Origin: Polytrichum commune | Lineage: Eukaryota; Streptophyta; Polytrichopsida; Polytrichales; Polytrichaceae | Assembly (NCBI GenBank): GCA_950295325.1 | Contig: OX485809.1 | Span: 16,060,001-16,120,000, forward strand | Length of the DNA: 60,000 nt | Direction of reading: 5' to 3' | Shown here: positions 11,001 through 18,433 of the stretch, piece after piece | How the letters are laid out: each line of letters opens with the position of its first letter | How positions within the stretch are numbered: position 1 is the first letter of the stretch | The notes under the pieces: model-generated | The model's input: the letters and a program-made list of their open reading frames with translations, nothing else | What the model was told of the DNA's origin: nothing | Databases searched by the model: none | Position numbers and translations under genes: made by a program

Positions 11001-11904
11001 GTGTTCGGCAGGTATTTGGGCATTGGTTGTGACAAGAGGGTTTACAAAATATCTTACGCGCGTGTTCTAGGGCGGTTTTAACTAGTTTAGTGGGTGGGGC
11101 ATAATAGTACTTAAATTCATCATTTGTCATGAGGTGTGTGCCATTGGGGTGTGTTATGTGTTTTAGTTCAGTTATGTTGTGTAAAATTAATTTATGTAAG
11201 TATTTGAGGGAAGTGGTGGGAGTTAGTGTGGGTATATGGTGTGCTTGACTCATCCATTGTGTCTCTAATGGCGTAGGGTGAAGGGGGAATTTTGCAAGTG
11301 TACTTCTAAGGTGAGTGTCACTAGTTTTTTTGAGTAGGTACAATGTTCTAGTAATTGGTGATCTCATGCAATCATGTGGGGTTATTCGTGGTAAGTGGAG
11401 TGATCCGCCATGTTTGGCAAGGATATGTTTGGTTAATCCATTATATATTCTTCCAAGTCTTCCTTGGTCGTTGAGGGCATTTATGAGTTGTTCTCCGATA
11501 CATGTTATATAGGCATTTTTTAGTGAGAAAGCTTCGGTGCCGAACATATTTTGTGGAAGTTGTGTAACAGCGTTTGATAGGCATTTCGGGAGGCCACATA
11601 TATTTTTGTGTAAGGCAATTATTCTTTTATCTAGTTTTTTAATAGCGGGAAGTGAGTATGGGACGGCATAAAAGCTATAGGCTATGCCGGCTCTTATGAC
11701 TGTGTCAACTATTTGTATTTTTTGCTTCATGGTGGCTGGGCATGTGGTTAGGAGTTTACATTGTTTGATTAGTTTGGTTGTTGTGATGTGCGTTTGTATT
11801 TTCCATTGTAGTGATGGAACTAAATTGATTCCGAGGTAAACATATGGTTCGTGTTGGCTTAGTATCGGTATTGGTTGGTTTCGGAAGTTAAAAGGCTTGT
11901 GCAT
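8089..11904 (-). CDS. LINE RT thumb, Cys cluster, PCIF1-like methyltransferase domain, RNase H and zinc-knuckle C-terminus
   Basis: 1271 codons, uninterrupted. Residues 1-160 complete the RT thumb. Residues 287-299 hold C-x3-C-x3-C-x3-C. Residues about 520-705 match the PCIF1 cap-adenosine m6A methyltransferase core in order: F-x-SP-x-x-C (571-577), FGSxG (594-598), the catalytic-loop position (here AHPH, 611-614, where the family has NPPF), a helix, an I-x-x-P-x-W-like strand (DPNW, 644-647) and SHxxSHF. Residues about 783-925 are RNase H with TDGS (D788), AEL (E834), TDC (D859) and NEQAD (D918). Further on come C-x2-C-x9-H-x4-C (CNIC...LKC) and a CTCGTQRCHC cluster. Both this Cys cluster and RNase H recur in the decayed copy at 43.3-44.4 kb. 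The methyltransferase identification is mine by eye and the catalytic loop looks inactive in this copy. Confidence 0.8.
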   Translation of the reverse strand: MHKPFNFRNQPIPILSQHEPYVYLGINLVPSLQWKIQTHITTTKLIKQCKLLTTCPATMKQKIQIVDTVIRAGIAYSFYAVPYSLPAIKKLDKRIIALHKNICGLPKCLSNAVTQLPQNMFGTEAFSLKNAYITCIGEQLINALNDQGRLGRIYNGLTKHILAKHGGSLHLPRITPHDCMRSPITRTLYLLKKTSDTHLRSTLAKFPLHPTPLETQWMSQAHHIPTLTPTTSLKYLHKLILHNITELKHITHPNGTHLMTNDEFKYYYAPPTKLVKTALEHARKIFCKPSCHNQCPNTCRTHTTPNTLKDAYKIQNHHINTSLSRHNIHPMPPPLPEYPKPPLHIQQNHIQFPIQSIINDHPHTYKDKDKITKHYTSYLCQWILPNETKYHKWLPQRNLFPWNNQNTINHNILLLIQYYTQKQHQHFTNILQINFSEAQMRDTRYVRPPQDIPLCHIHINECNPDNDIECTQHTIQSQYGASHIYDNDGRHLITIPELRLQWLWEQYQNALNKPHNLEPPIQSFEKEVAWLYQRYKYRMPKNDPLKLSQYTLPNAIIENIIDSFHITHSYFSSPITCPTTLKQFSSPFSRDKVFGSIGTSFQHKWVGVGYAHPHTEKDTQQALHWARLAAKHNPDTITILITTDPNWYHNLNPHEGPFPDSHVISHFKADTIAYDEPTIPPELRTNPQTENHDIRILCIHHKHTSPGSCEYANRMDTISTTLQIPTSFHTPAPPTPINTLVNRSKKWSQLIYPPPHPLTNQTSNTPIYTNQDICLPLKYHPQFCYYTDGSFMPPKEITRGHWRREKTGYGIYNPFKNLKITERLPGLQNILRAELMAIHHTLHLLTTTYRNEPAHIFTDCLNVLYLLNTQTKHPTLHNSHPDKNILESIVKMLQSRTQTTILHKVKAHTNIQGNEQADKLAKLGCELEHRDAIATHEHAHPTPYYLQKDWWHSMQETPDKGPIRHLGKYIIKHDKKHNLSILATQTHQLHKWLDNKDIDKTLSNDFWTNPAISDKQKTCLVKFRTGQYMGQARKQLFFGRIAYPSHTCNICNSLEADTWLHILLKCKQQHIHALITKRHNKAVWEIRKLLVSNKITRHYILMNAGTYNELPQDNTVPTWLLPCTCGTQRCHCNARLKPDILCIIGHPYNSPPPEAPTPEITVQFIEFTYCNDRFSTETINQKITKYQPLINNIIAKGWNVAPLIVLASGARATTHIPSMNELETKLKLPTSQIRNTFKQLNIIAIQYAHSILIHKRRIENRQPITDLQNHN

Positions 11905-13135
11905 TTAGTTTGGATTTATTTGGGCATCCTGTGATTGCGCATTTCGGGATGCCGAGGTCCATTCCGGCCCATTCGCAATATCTATCTAGCTTGTTCAATT
12001 GTTGTTGGATGGATGTCGTATTGTTGGATATTACCGCTAGGTCGTCCGCGTAGGCCGCGGAGCTTAATTTTGTATTAGAGGTTTTAAAGGTGTATCCGTG
12101 GGGTCCGCGTTGTAGCCATCCAAGTAATGGTTCGAGAAAGATGATGAAGAGGTAAGGGCTTAGCGTAGCTCCTTGTATGGTTCCCCTTTGTATGGGTATG
12201 GGTAGTGTTTTATCGAAGTATTCCCCGATAAATGTGGTAGTTGATTGTGAATAGATATTTCCTACTAGTGCTACGGCATCTTGCGGATAACCGAGGTCTT
12301 TCATAATGGCGAGGAGTCTAGCATGGTTGATAGAGCCAAAGGCATTTTTGAAGTCTATGTATAGGATGTAGATGTCTTGGTTAGTGAGTCGTGCATCTTC
12401 TAATGCGGCGATGAGGGTTTGAAGTTGTCGGGCGGTGCATCTTTCAGCTCTAAAGCCCTCTTGGCTATCATGTAGAATTTGGTGTTTTTCCCCGTATGAG
12501 GAGAGTATACTAATGAGCGTGCTAGTAAATAGTTTGTAAATAGTGTTGGCAAGTGCAATAGGCCGATGGTTGGTGAGGTGATGGGAGTTGTCTTTTTTGT
12601 ATAAGAGTATCGTAAGGCTCGTTTTCCAAGCTTCAGGTATTTGTTTTTGTTTATAACAGTGGGTAAAAAATAATAGTAGAAGCTTGTGGAATCTTAGCGG
12701 CATATTTTTTAGTATGGTGTTAGGAATTTGATCGGGTCCCGGCATTTTCCCGTTGGTAAGGTTTTTAAGACATATATCGTATGTTTCTTGGTCTAGGTAT
12801 GTGTGTAAGGGAGTTAAGGCTTCGCCTCTCTTTTCTATAGTAAATCCGTTGAGGTCGTGCCACGGATATTGTCTAACTCCACATAGGCATTGTTGTGGGT
12901 GATCGGGTTGATAATGGCATGTTGGGACGGTTGGTTTATTAATTATGGATTGTTGCACATGTATTTCTTGTGCAATGTCTGTGGGGCTTGTAAGGATATT
13001 ATTGAATCGATCTATTAGGCAGTCTAGAGGGGGGGTGTCAATATTCTTGAAGACTTTTCTATTAATTTTCTTGGGACTTTTGTCATATAATTGTTGGTAT
13101 TTACATATGGTTTTTTTAAATTTGTTGGGTTGTGT
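11888..13135 (-). CDS. LINE reverse transcriptase domain
   Basis: An open frame runs from a frameshift near 13130 to TAA at 11888; the first ATG is at 12958. It encodes the palm and fingers of a non-LTR reverse transcriptase: GKMPGPDQIPN, HRPIALANTIYK, QEGFRAERCTARQL, YIDFKNAFGSI, QGATLSPYLF, the catalytic AYADDLAVIS and GMDLGIPKCAI. Upstream, in another frame, lies the pre-RT helix region (WLANLANIAKEAKNKARK), which shows that a base was lost or gained near 13130; a TAA also lies at about 13400. The frame ends 17 bases inside the next ORF, whose protein continues the same domain, so a second frameshift separates them. Confidence 0.85.
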   Translation of the reverse strand, partial: TQPNKFKKTICKYQQLYDKSPKKINRKVFKNIDTPPLDCLIDRFNNILTSPTDIAQEIHVQQSIINKPTVPTCHYQPDHPQQCLCGVRQYPWHDLNGFTIEKRGEALTPLHTYLDQETYDICLKNLTNGKMPGPDQIPNTILKNMPLRFHKLLLLFFTHCYKQKQIPEAWKTSLTILLYKKDNSHHLTNHRPIALANTIYKLFTSTLISILSSYGEKHQILHDSQEGFRAERCTARQLQTLIAALEDARLTNQDIYILYIDFKNAFGSINHARLLAIMKDLGYPQDAVALVGNIYSQSTTTFIGEYFDKTLPIPIQRGTIQGATLSPYLFIIFLEPLLGWLQRGPHGYTFKTSNTKLSSAAYADDLAVISNNTTSIQQQLNKLDRYCEWAGMDLGIPKCAITGCPNKSKLNAQAF

Positions 13136-13599
13136 AGTTTGTTGTTATTTTGCGGGCTTTGTTTTTAGCTTCTTTGGCGATGTTGGCTAAGTTGGCTAAC
13201 CATGTTTCGTATGGGTGGGAAGGATGTGGAGGTGGGGGTATAGTGACAGAGGTATGGTTGTTAATTTCTTGTGTGATAATGGGGTGAATTCGCCAATTTG
13301 GGTTGTTTTTTATGATATATATTGTTTTTCTAATAAGATGGTAGGTAAATAGATGTATTTTCCATTCTTTTTGGAGTTTCTTTGGAAGGTAGCCTCCTTA
13401 CTTAGCAATTTTGTTTGATAGCGTGGGAATGGGTGGGGCACTACATGTTTCTAGGACGGTGGTTGTAATGTTGTCGGTGAGGGAACTTAGTGATTGACAT
13501 GCTAGTTGCCATTGTTCATTTGTCAAGTGGTTATTTTCTAACAATTGTATGAGCTCGTCGATTTGGTTTGAGTTGTCCTCGAAGAATTTGGTGTGGAAG

Positions 13600-14447
13600 G
13601 TTTCTAGGTTTTCCTTGGGTATAGGGTTGAGTATCCTAAGTGGTGGGTCGGGGGTTGTGATTGGTTCTCTTGCTATAAGTGTGTTTGGGGGTATTCGGAG
13701 TTGTATAGGTAGATGATCGGAGTTTAGGTGTGTTATTTGATTTGTAGTTGAGGTGAATTGGTGGTTATGTGGGGTTTTGATGTAAAATCCATCTATTAGG
13801 CTATTTTATGTGTAATTATGTCCTCCTTGCCTTGAAAATGTTGTATTTGTCGGGATGTATGTTAGTTCTAGGTTGGTTGTAAAGGATCGCCAAAGATAAT
13901 CTTCCGGTTGTGGCGGTGTGGTTTGTTGGTCGTTTTGTCTTCCAATCAAAGCAACGTCTCTATTAAAATCTCCACATATGATGTATGCGTGATTAGGGTG
14001 TGTATTTATTTAATGAGTGATGTTAGTTTGTATGATGGGGATGAGAGGTGGGTCCTCCTCATGCGAGGGCATATATAAATTAATTAAGAGCCATGGTTGT
14101 AAATGTTGGTTTGCTATGCGCGTTACTTGAAGGAATGGGGATATGTTTGCGGGGGTGGGAATTTTGGAAAGATTGCCTGGGAATGCATGTTTGTTGTGTA
14201 TTAGTAGTAGTAGTCCTCCTCTATATCCTCTATATGTCATTCGTTGGCGTGTGATTCTTGTGATGTTGTGTGTGTTGTTAAAGAAAAGTTTGTATTGAGG
14301 GAATAGGTGTTGTATATATTTTGTGGATTAAGTGGCGGAAAGCTTGGTTTCTTGAATGGTGATGATTGATGGGGGTTGTTGGGGGTCCGTGATTAGTTAT
14401 TGTAGACATGGCATGGCAGTATTTAGTGAGGAGGCATTCCAGGTTAT
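13600..14447 (-). pseudogene. LINE APE-type endonuclease, interrupted
   Basis: Motifs of the exonuclease-endonuclease-phosphatase fold appear in order: TWNASSL at the end of the upstream ORF, IQETKL (about 14345), GGLLLLIHN (about 14200), GDFNRD (about 13960) and SDHLPI (about 13715). These are the residues that nick target DNA in APE LINEs. TAA codons interrupt the frame at about 14395, 14330, 14008 and 13805. Each could derive from CAA by a single C-to-T change, although TTA is an alternative for some. Confidence 0.8.
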
Positions 14448-16559
14448 GGCGTATGATTCTTGACTAATTAACGGGACCGGGTTGGGCGAGGGTGATGAAT
14501 GATAAGTAATGGGGGGGTTGGGGCGTGTGTATTCATTTATAGGTTCGTTATATCTTAGTGCCTCCATTAGTAGTTGTCGTGGTAGATATGGGAATTTTTC
14601 TTGTAATTTTTCTATATTAACGGAGTTATGGTCTAGATGTATATAATCATATAATTGTTTGTGTATTGTGTTGGGAGGGGTGATAGTGTCTTTATATATA
14701 TGACAAAATTGTGTATATGGGTGTGGGGTATCTATGTGTCTTTCTGGTGGGTTTTGCAATCTTGACATTCTTTCTAGTAGTTGAGATGTCCATTCTTGTA
14801 TTGGTTGGTGGTGTAGGAGTGTGTTACATGTTAGAGTGGAGGGACTAATGGTTACGACTATTGCATAGATGACCTTTGGGGGAGGATGGTGATTATATTG
14901 TTGTATGTGATTATACAAGTATGGGAGGGAGTGTATTATTTGTGTATGTAGCGGATGTGTGTTTTGAAAAAGGGGTTTGAATGTTTCGGCCAAGTGTTGG
15001 TATTCTGGGTGGAATTTGATCGTACTTGGTAGGAAATATGTTGTTTGTCTTCTCTTGTGGTCAGGGGGGTGTGTTTTTAGTAGGTCAGGCATAGGTCCTG
15101 GGTTAGGGTGGATGTCACCGCATTGTAAAATGAATAAATGTAGTTGAGTATGGTGTTGTATTGTTATGTTTAATTGTGATTTTTGGTTGGATTTTTGCGT
15201 GATTGGTTTATATTGGTTCGTGTGAAGGGGGGTGGAATTTGGTGGTGTGTATGAGTTTGAAATGTGGTGGTTTGGGTAAGGTTTAAATTTTTCTTTTAGG
15301 AGTTTATAGAGTATTTTGAACATAATTGTGTTAGTCATAAGGGATTGTTTTTGTCTTTGTGTGTGTGCATGTTGGAGAGTGTTTAGAGTGTGGGAAAGTG
15401 GGTCCGGGTTTGTGTGTATGTCTCCTCCTAGTAATATGATTATGGAGTTGTTCCATGTATAGTAGTGTGTAACTTTAGTTTTTTGATGTTTGAGGTGGGT
15501 GTGGGTTGTGTGACAGATGGTGCTTATATGTATTATGAAGATTATAATTGGTGTTTGGAGTGTGGGTTGGTTGAGTGGGATGGGTTGGATGGTGTTATGG
15601 GTGTTATATGTGTGGTTGGGGTGATTATATGGGAGGGTGGTTGTAGCTTTATGGTATGGGTGGTATGTGTGGTATCCATAAAATGCTTTTAGTGAAGTGG
15701 TGTGTGGGGTTAGGATGGTGAGGTGGGTGAACGTGCATGAGAGAATGATCATGGTGATTATTATGTAAACTCTTTGTGTGTATTCTTTGGGGAGGTTTTT
15801 GAGGATGGTTGAAAGCGGCCCCAGGTTTAGTTCAATGTCTCCGTGTAGGAGTATGAGTGTAGAGTTGTTCCAAGTATAGTATGTTATGATTTTAATTATT
15901 GGTTTTTTGTGGTGTGTGTGTGTTATGTAGTAGATGTTGCCTGTATGTATCATTATATTAATGGGGGTGATTGTGTGGGTTGTGTTGTTGTGATTTGTGT
16001 ATAGGTTGTGTATTTGTTCATGTGTAGTGTATGTACATATGTGTGATAGTGGGCCCGGGTTAAGTTGTATATCTCCACATAGAAGAATGAGTGTGGAGAT
16101 GTTCCATGTGTAATATTGTATGTTTTTGGTTTTTGGTGTTTTAAGATGTATGTGTGTTATGTGACAAATATTGCCTATGTTGTTGATGTTGTTTATTAGC
16201 ATGTGTGGTGGGGGGGATTTTGGTGGTATTATGGTTTGTGCGGTGTTTGTTATATTGTGTGTGTGGGTATAGTTGTGGTGTGAGGAAGTGGTGGTAGATG
16301 TATGGGTCATATATGTTGTGTGGGGGGTATATGTGATTGTGTGGATTATGTTTTGTGATGTTAGGAGGTTGGTGTGTACGTATGTTGTCATGATGAGAAG
16401 TGCAATTATTATAGTGTATGCTTGGTTGGTAGAGGGTGTAGTTTTGTATTTGGGCGTGTATGTGGGAGATTTTATTCCTAGTGTGGCTATTTTGGACATA
16501 AGTGTGTATCCTTTATTTATATGTAGGAGGGAGGTACATAATAGGTGTATGAGTAACAT
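14397..16559 (-). CDS. LINE N-terminal polyprotein region with four 2A-like motifs
   Basis: 720 codons from ATG to TAA; Thr-, His-, Asn- and Pro-rich. Three tandem modules of about 45 residues share the pattern THxHxK...YYTWNxSxxILLxGDIxxNPGPLS. The motif ends read GDIQLNPGP (residues 162-170), GDIELNLGP (240-248) and GDIHTNPDP (379-387). A fourth, GDIHPNPGP, at 481-489 lies in a different context. 2A and 2A-like peptides with D-x-E-x-NPGP make ribosomes skip the Gly-Pro bond and are known in several animal and protist non-LTR elements. Here motifs 1 and 4 keep NPGP; 2 and 3 are altered (NLGP, NPDP). The last residues, TWNASSLN, are already the start of the APE endonuclease, so the TAA is a lesion in a longer ORF. 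Confidence 0.75.
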   Translation of the reverse strand: MLLIHLLCTSLLHINKGYTLMSKIATLGIKSPTYTPKYKTTPSTNQAYTIIIALLIMTTYVHTNLLTSQNIIHTITYTPHTTYMTHTSTTTSSHHNYTHTHNITNTAQTIIPPKSPPPHMLINNINNIGNICHITHIHLKTPKTKNIQYYTWNISTLILLCGDIQLNPGPLSHICTYTTHEQIHNLYTNHNNTTHTITPINIMIHTGNIYYITHTHHKKPIIKIITYYTWNNSTLILLHGDIELNLGPLSTILKNLPKEYTQRVYIIITMIILSCTFTHLTILTPHTTSLKAFYGYHTYHPYHKATTTLPYNHPNHTYNTHNTIQPIPLNQPTLQTPIIIFIIHISTICHTTHTHLKHQKTKVTHYYTWNNSIIILLGGDIHTNPDPLSHTLNTLQHAHTQRQKQSLMTNTIMFKILYKLLKEKFKPYPNHHISNSYTPPNSTPLHTNQYKPITQKSNQKSQLNITIQHHTQLHLFILQCGDIHPNPGPMPDLLKTHPPDHKRRQTTYFLPSTIKFHPEYQHLAETFKPLFQNTHPLHTQIIHSLPYLYNHIQQYNHHPPPKVIYAIVVTISPSTLTCNTLLHHQPIQEWTSQLLERMSRLQNPPERHIDTPHPYTQFCHIYKDTITPPNTIHKQLYDYIHLDHNSVNIEKLQEKFPYLPRQLLMEALRYNEPINEYTRPNPPITYHSSPSPNPVPLISQESYAITWNASSLNTAMPCLQ

Positions 16560-16832
16560 CTATGAGTATACTATGTGTGTGCTATTCATGTAGATGATGT
16601 GGTATGTTATATGGTGTGGACTTGGGGGGTTAGTGTGTATGTATGTTATTAAAGAAAGAAGTGTAATGAGTGGGATACATGTATGTCTATCGGTGGGGGG
16701 GACTTTGTGGATGACTATATATGGGGTAAGTTTACCCAACATTATTGTGAGCTCTTTATTATATAAGAAAAAAATAATACAATATGTAAGAAAAAGAGAC
16801 CATTTGTGATGTCCTAGGTGGTCACTAACCAT
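16560..16832 (-). other. Small upstream open frame of the LINE
   Basis: A 90-codon frame whose stop codon directly abuts the ATG of the 720-codon frame (TAG-ATG). It has a hydrophobic stretch (SLFLTYCIIFFLY). It could be an upstream ORF or the former N-terminus of the long ORF, separated by a stop. No family is recognised. Confidence 0.3.
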
Positions 16833-16865
16833 TAAATGCGTTAGGTCCTAGGTGGTCACTCCCCC

Positions 16866-17433
16866 TACAAGCCCCCCCGGTTGTTGGTGTACGTTGATGT
16901 AGTTCTTCTCCCGCTTTTTTCAACTTCTAGATCTAGATCTGAGTTGTCTCTTCCTTTTGTGCATCTTCGGTGTTTTGTTGTGGTTGCGCTGGGATCCTTC
17001 CTTCGCTGCGGTCTGCACTGTTGCCTATCTCCGGCGTCGAGGGGGAGCTGTTCGGTCTCCAGGGCTAGCTTCTGTGAATGCGCTGTTTGGGCAGCTCCTT
17101 TTCGGTGGCTGCTTCTGTGTTTCTTCGGCCGGATATTGTCTGTCACATGTCTCGCTCCTTGGGGTGCTGCACCTTCGGCAGCTCCTGGGTCTTCTTGGTG
17201 TTTGTGGTTCAAGCTCGTTCTGCGCTGGATGTATACATGGATCTGTGCGGGTCGACGATCAGGTTTCGGAGGGCGCTCATATTGTGTTTGTGACTTCGGC
17301 TTCGCTCTTGGCAGAAGCTTGAGCTTTGGGGTATTCTTGTCTGTCTGTTGTTGAGGCAGCGTTCGGAGAGCTCCACCTCTCTCCATCGGAGCTAGACCGA
17401 TCACCCCGTTCGCTACTTCGCCCCAACTCACCC
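16866..17433 (-). promoter_or_regulatory. GC-rich 5' leader of the LINE
   Basis: About 570 bp, much richer in G and C than the rest of the element. A long open frame crosses it, but that frame begins at GTG rather than ATG and has low-complexity Arg/Pro/Gln composition. I therefore read it as an untranslated leader that probably contains the internal promoter. The direct repeat GTCCTAGGTGGTCACT occurs at its inner edge (about 16811-16826 and 16846-16861 on the plus strand). Confidence 0.5.
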
Positions 17434-17446
17434 TACTACCTTCTCA
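17434..17446 (+). repeat. Target-site duplication of the LINE, 5' side
   Basis: Identical to 7531-7543 (TACTACCTTCTCA). It fixes the 5' end of the element at 17433 on the minus strand. Confidence 0.9.
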
Positions 17447-17835
17447 AATAGTGATTGAACCTAATCCCTAATGAAGTTATATAGGGGACCCTCCAACACA
17501 AAAGGTGCGTCATTTCAACTACATTTAAAAAAGAAAAGTGACATAATCTATTATCTCTAGATATAGGGTTAGCTGACCACCATCTAGTTTTGATGGCAAG
17601 TCTATGATTTGAGGTGCAGTAAGCAACAATGATCTGGCGTTGTGGTGGCGTCAATGATTGCTTCAACTACATTTCACATCTGTACTTGAGAAAATCCTTG
17701 AAGTGCAGGTAATCTAGTTTCTTCTTTGAGAGATGGAAAGAGTTCCACTCTTTAACAAGACTTGATAGCATCAAATATGATTTATAATATTGGGTTGGCA
17801 TGCGTTTCCCAATGAGATAGACCCTAACATGCCTT
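17447..17835. other. Intergenic
   Basis: AT-rich sequence. I see no coding region or repeat in it. Confidence 0.5.
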
Positions 17836-17843
17836 CAATGACA

Positions 17844-18425
17844 CACGGGTAGATCACTTAGTGCATTTTAAAAACGACGTGCGGCATAATATAGAGAGGA
17901 TTAAAATCATTTGAAATAAAAATTATAAAGGGATTCCAAATAATGAAGGGGCTATTAAATGTAGACAATCCCATTATAAGTAAGTTAGATGGACATAAAA
18001 CGTGGGCCATTATTTTTCTGTAAAATTAATATAGGGGCTGTAGATAAGAATCCTATGTGTTTTCATCATAATAGTGTTTGCAATGGTATTACTTTGCTAC
18101 GGTCTCCTATGTGTTTTCTTCATAACTCTGTTTGCAATGGTATTATTGTTTGCACCCTTCTTTGTTTCCATGCTTTCCCTCAACACTCGTCAATTGCGTT
18201 AGGAAGTAGATTAGCTTTTATTACTTAAAAGGAATATAGAGAACAAAAAATTGCAGTAACTTGGACAATATAAGTAATGAAAGGGTGCAAACAAATGGGT
18301 CATTTTTGAAATTTAAGTAATTATAGGGAGGCCTTAATTAAACCCTTGAAGGTAAATAGCCCCAAAACAAAAAAAACCCCAGCCGCACGTGGTGCACAAA
18401 AATGCCTTAGAGTGATCTACCCGTG
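17844..18425 (+). mobile_element. hAT-type MITE, copy 1
   Basis: 582 bp with imperfect terminal inverted repeats of about 27 bp that begin CACGGGTAGATCACT. It is flanked by the 8-bp duplication CAATGACA (17836-17843 and 18426-18433). Eight-base target duplications and CA-starting termini point to the hAT superfamily. It has no coding capacity. It is closely similar over its whole length to 44692-45252. Confidence 0.9.
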
Positions 18426-18433
18426 CAATGACA

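Larger units (their letters stand above)
7544..17433 (-). mobile_element. Full-length non-LTR retrotransposon (LINE) with 2A-like, endonuclease, RT, PCIF1-like and RNase H domains
   Basis: A 9.89 kb element lying between identical 13-bp duplications. Minus-strand order is: a GC-rich 5' leader (about 16866-17433); a low-G coding body encoding an N-terminal region with four 2A-like motifs; APE endonuclease; reverse transcriptase; a long connection with a Cys cluster and a PCIF1-like methyltransferase domain; RNase H; C-terminal Cys clusters; a 3' UTR with a poly-C run; and a terminal hairpin followed by a short TTC tail. The reading frame is broken by at least four or five TAA codons and two frameshifts between 14396 and 11888, so this copy cannot make the whole protein. 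The clean ends show that it is one insertion, not 5'-truncated. RNase H plus an APE endonuclease fits the I-like side of LINE diversity, but I cannot assign a clade. Confidence 0.9.

Noticed and set aside
11888-11904. Programmed -1 frameshift between the two LINE frames
   Set aside because: The 17-base overlap (GCC TTT TAA C) has no canonical slippery heptamer, and other frameshifts and stops occur in the same element, so a mutation is simpler.
16866-17431. Additional LINE ORF (ORF0)
   Set aside because: The frame starts at GTG, is low-complexity Arg/Pro/Gln and lies in a GC-rich leader, so it is more likely untranslated.
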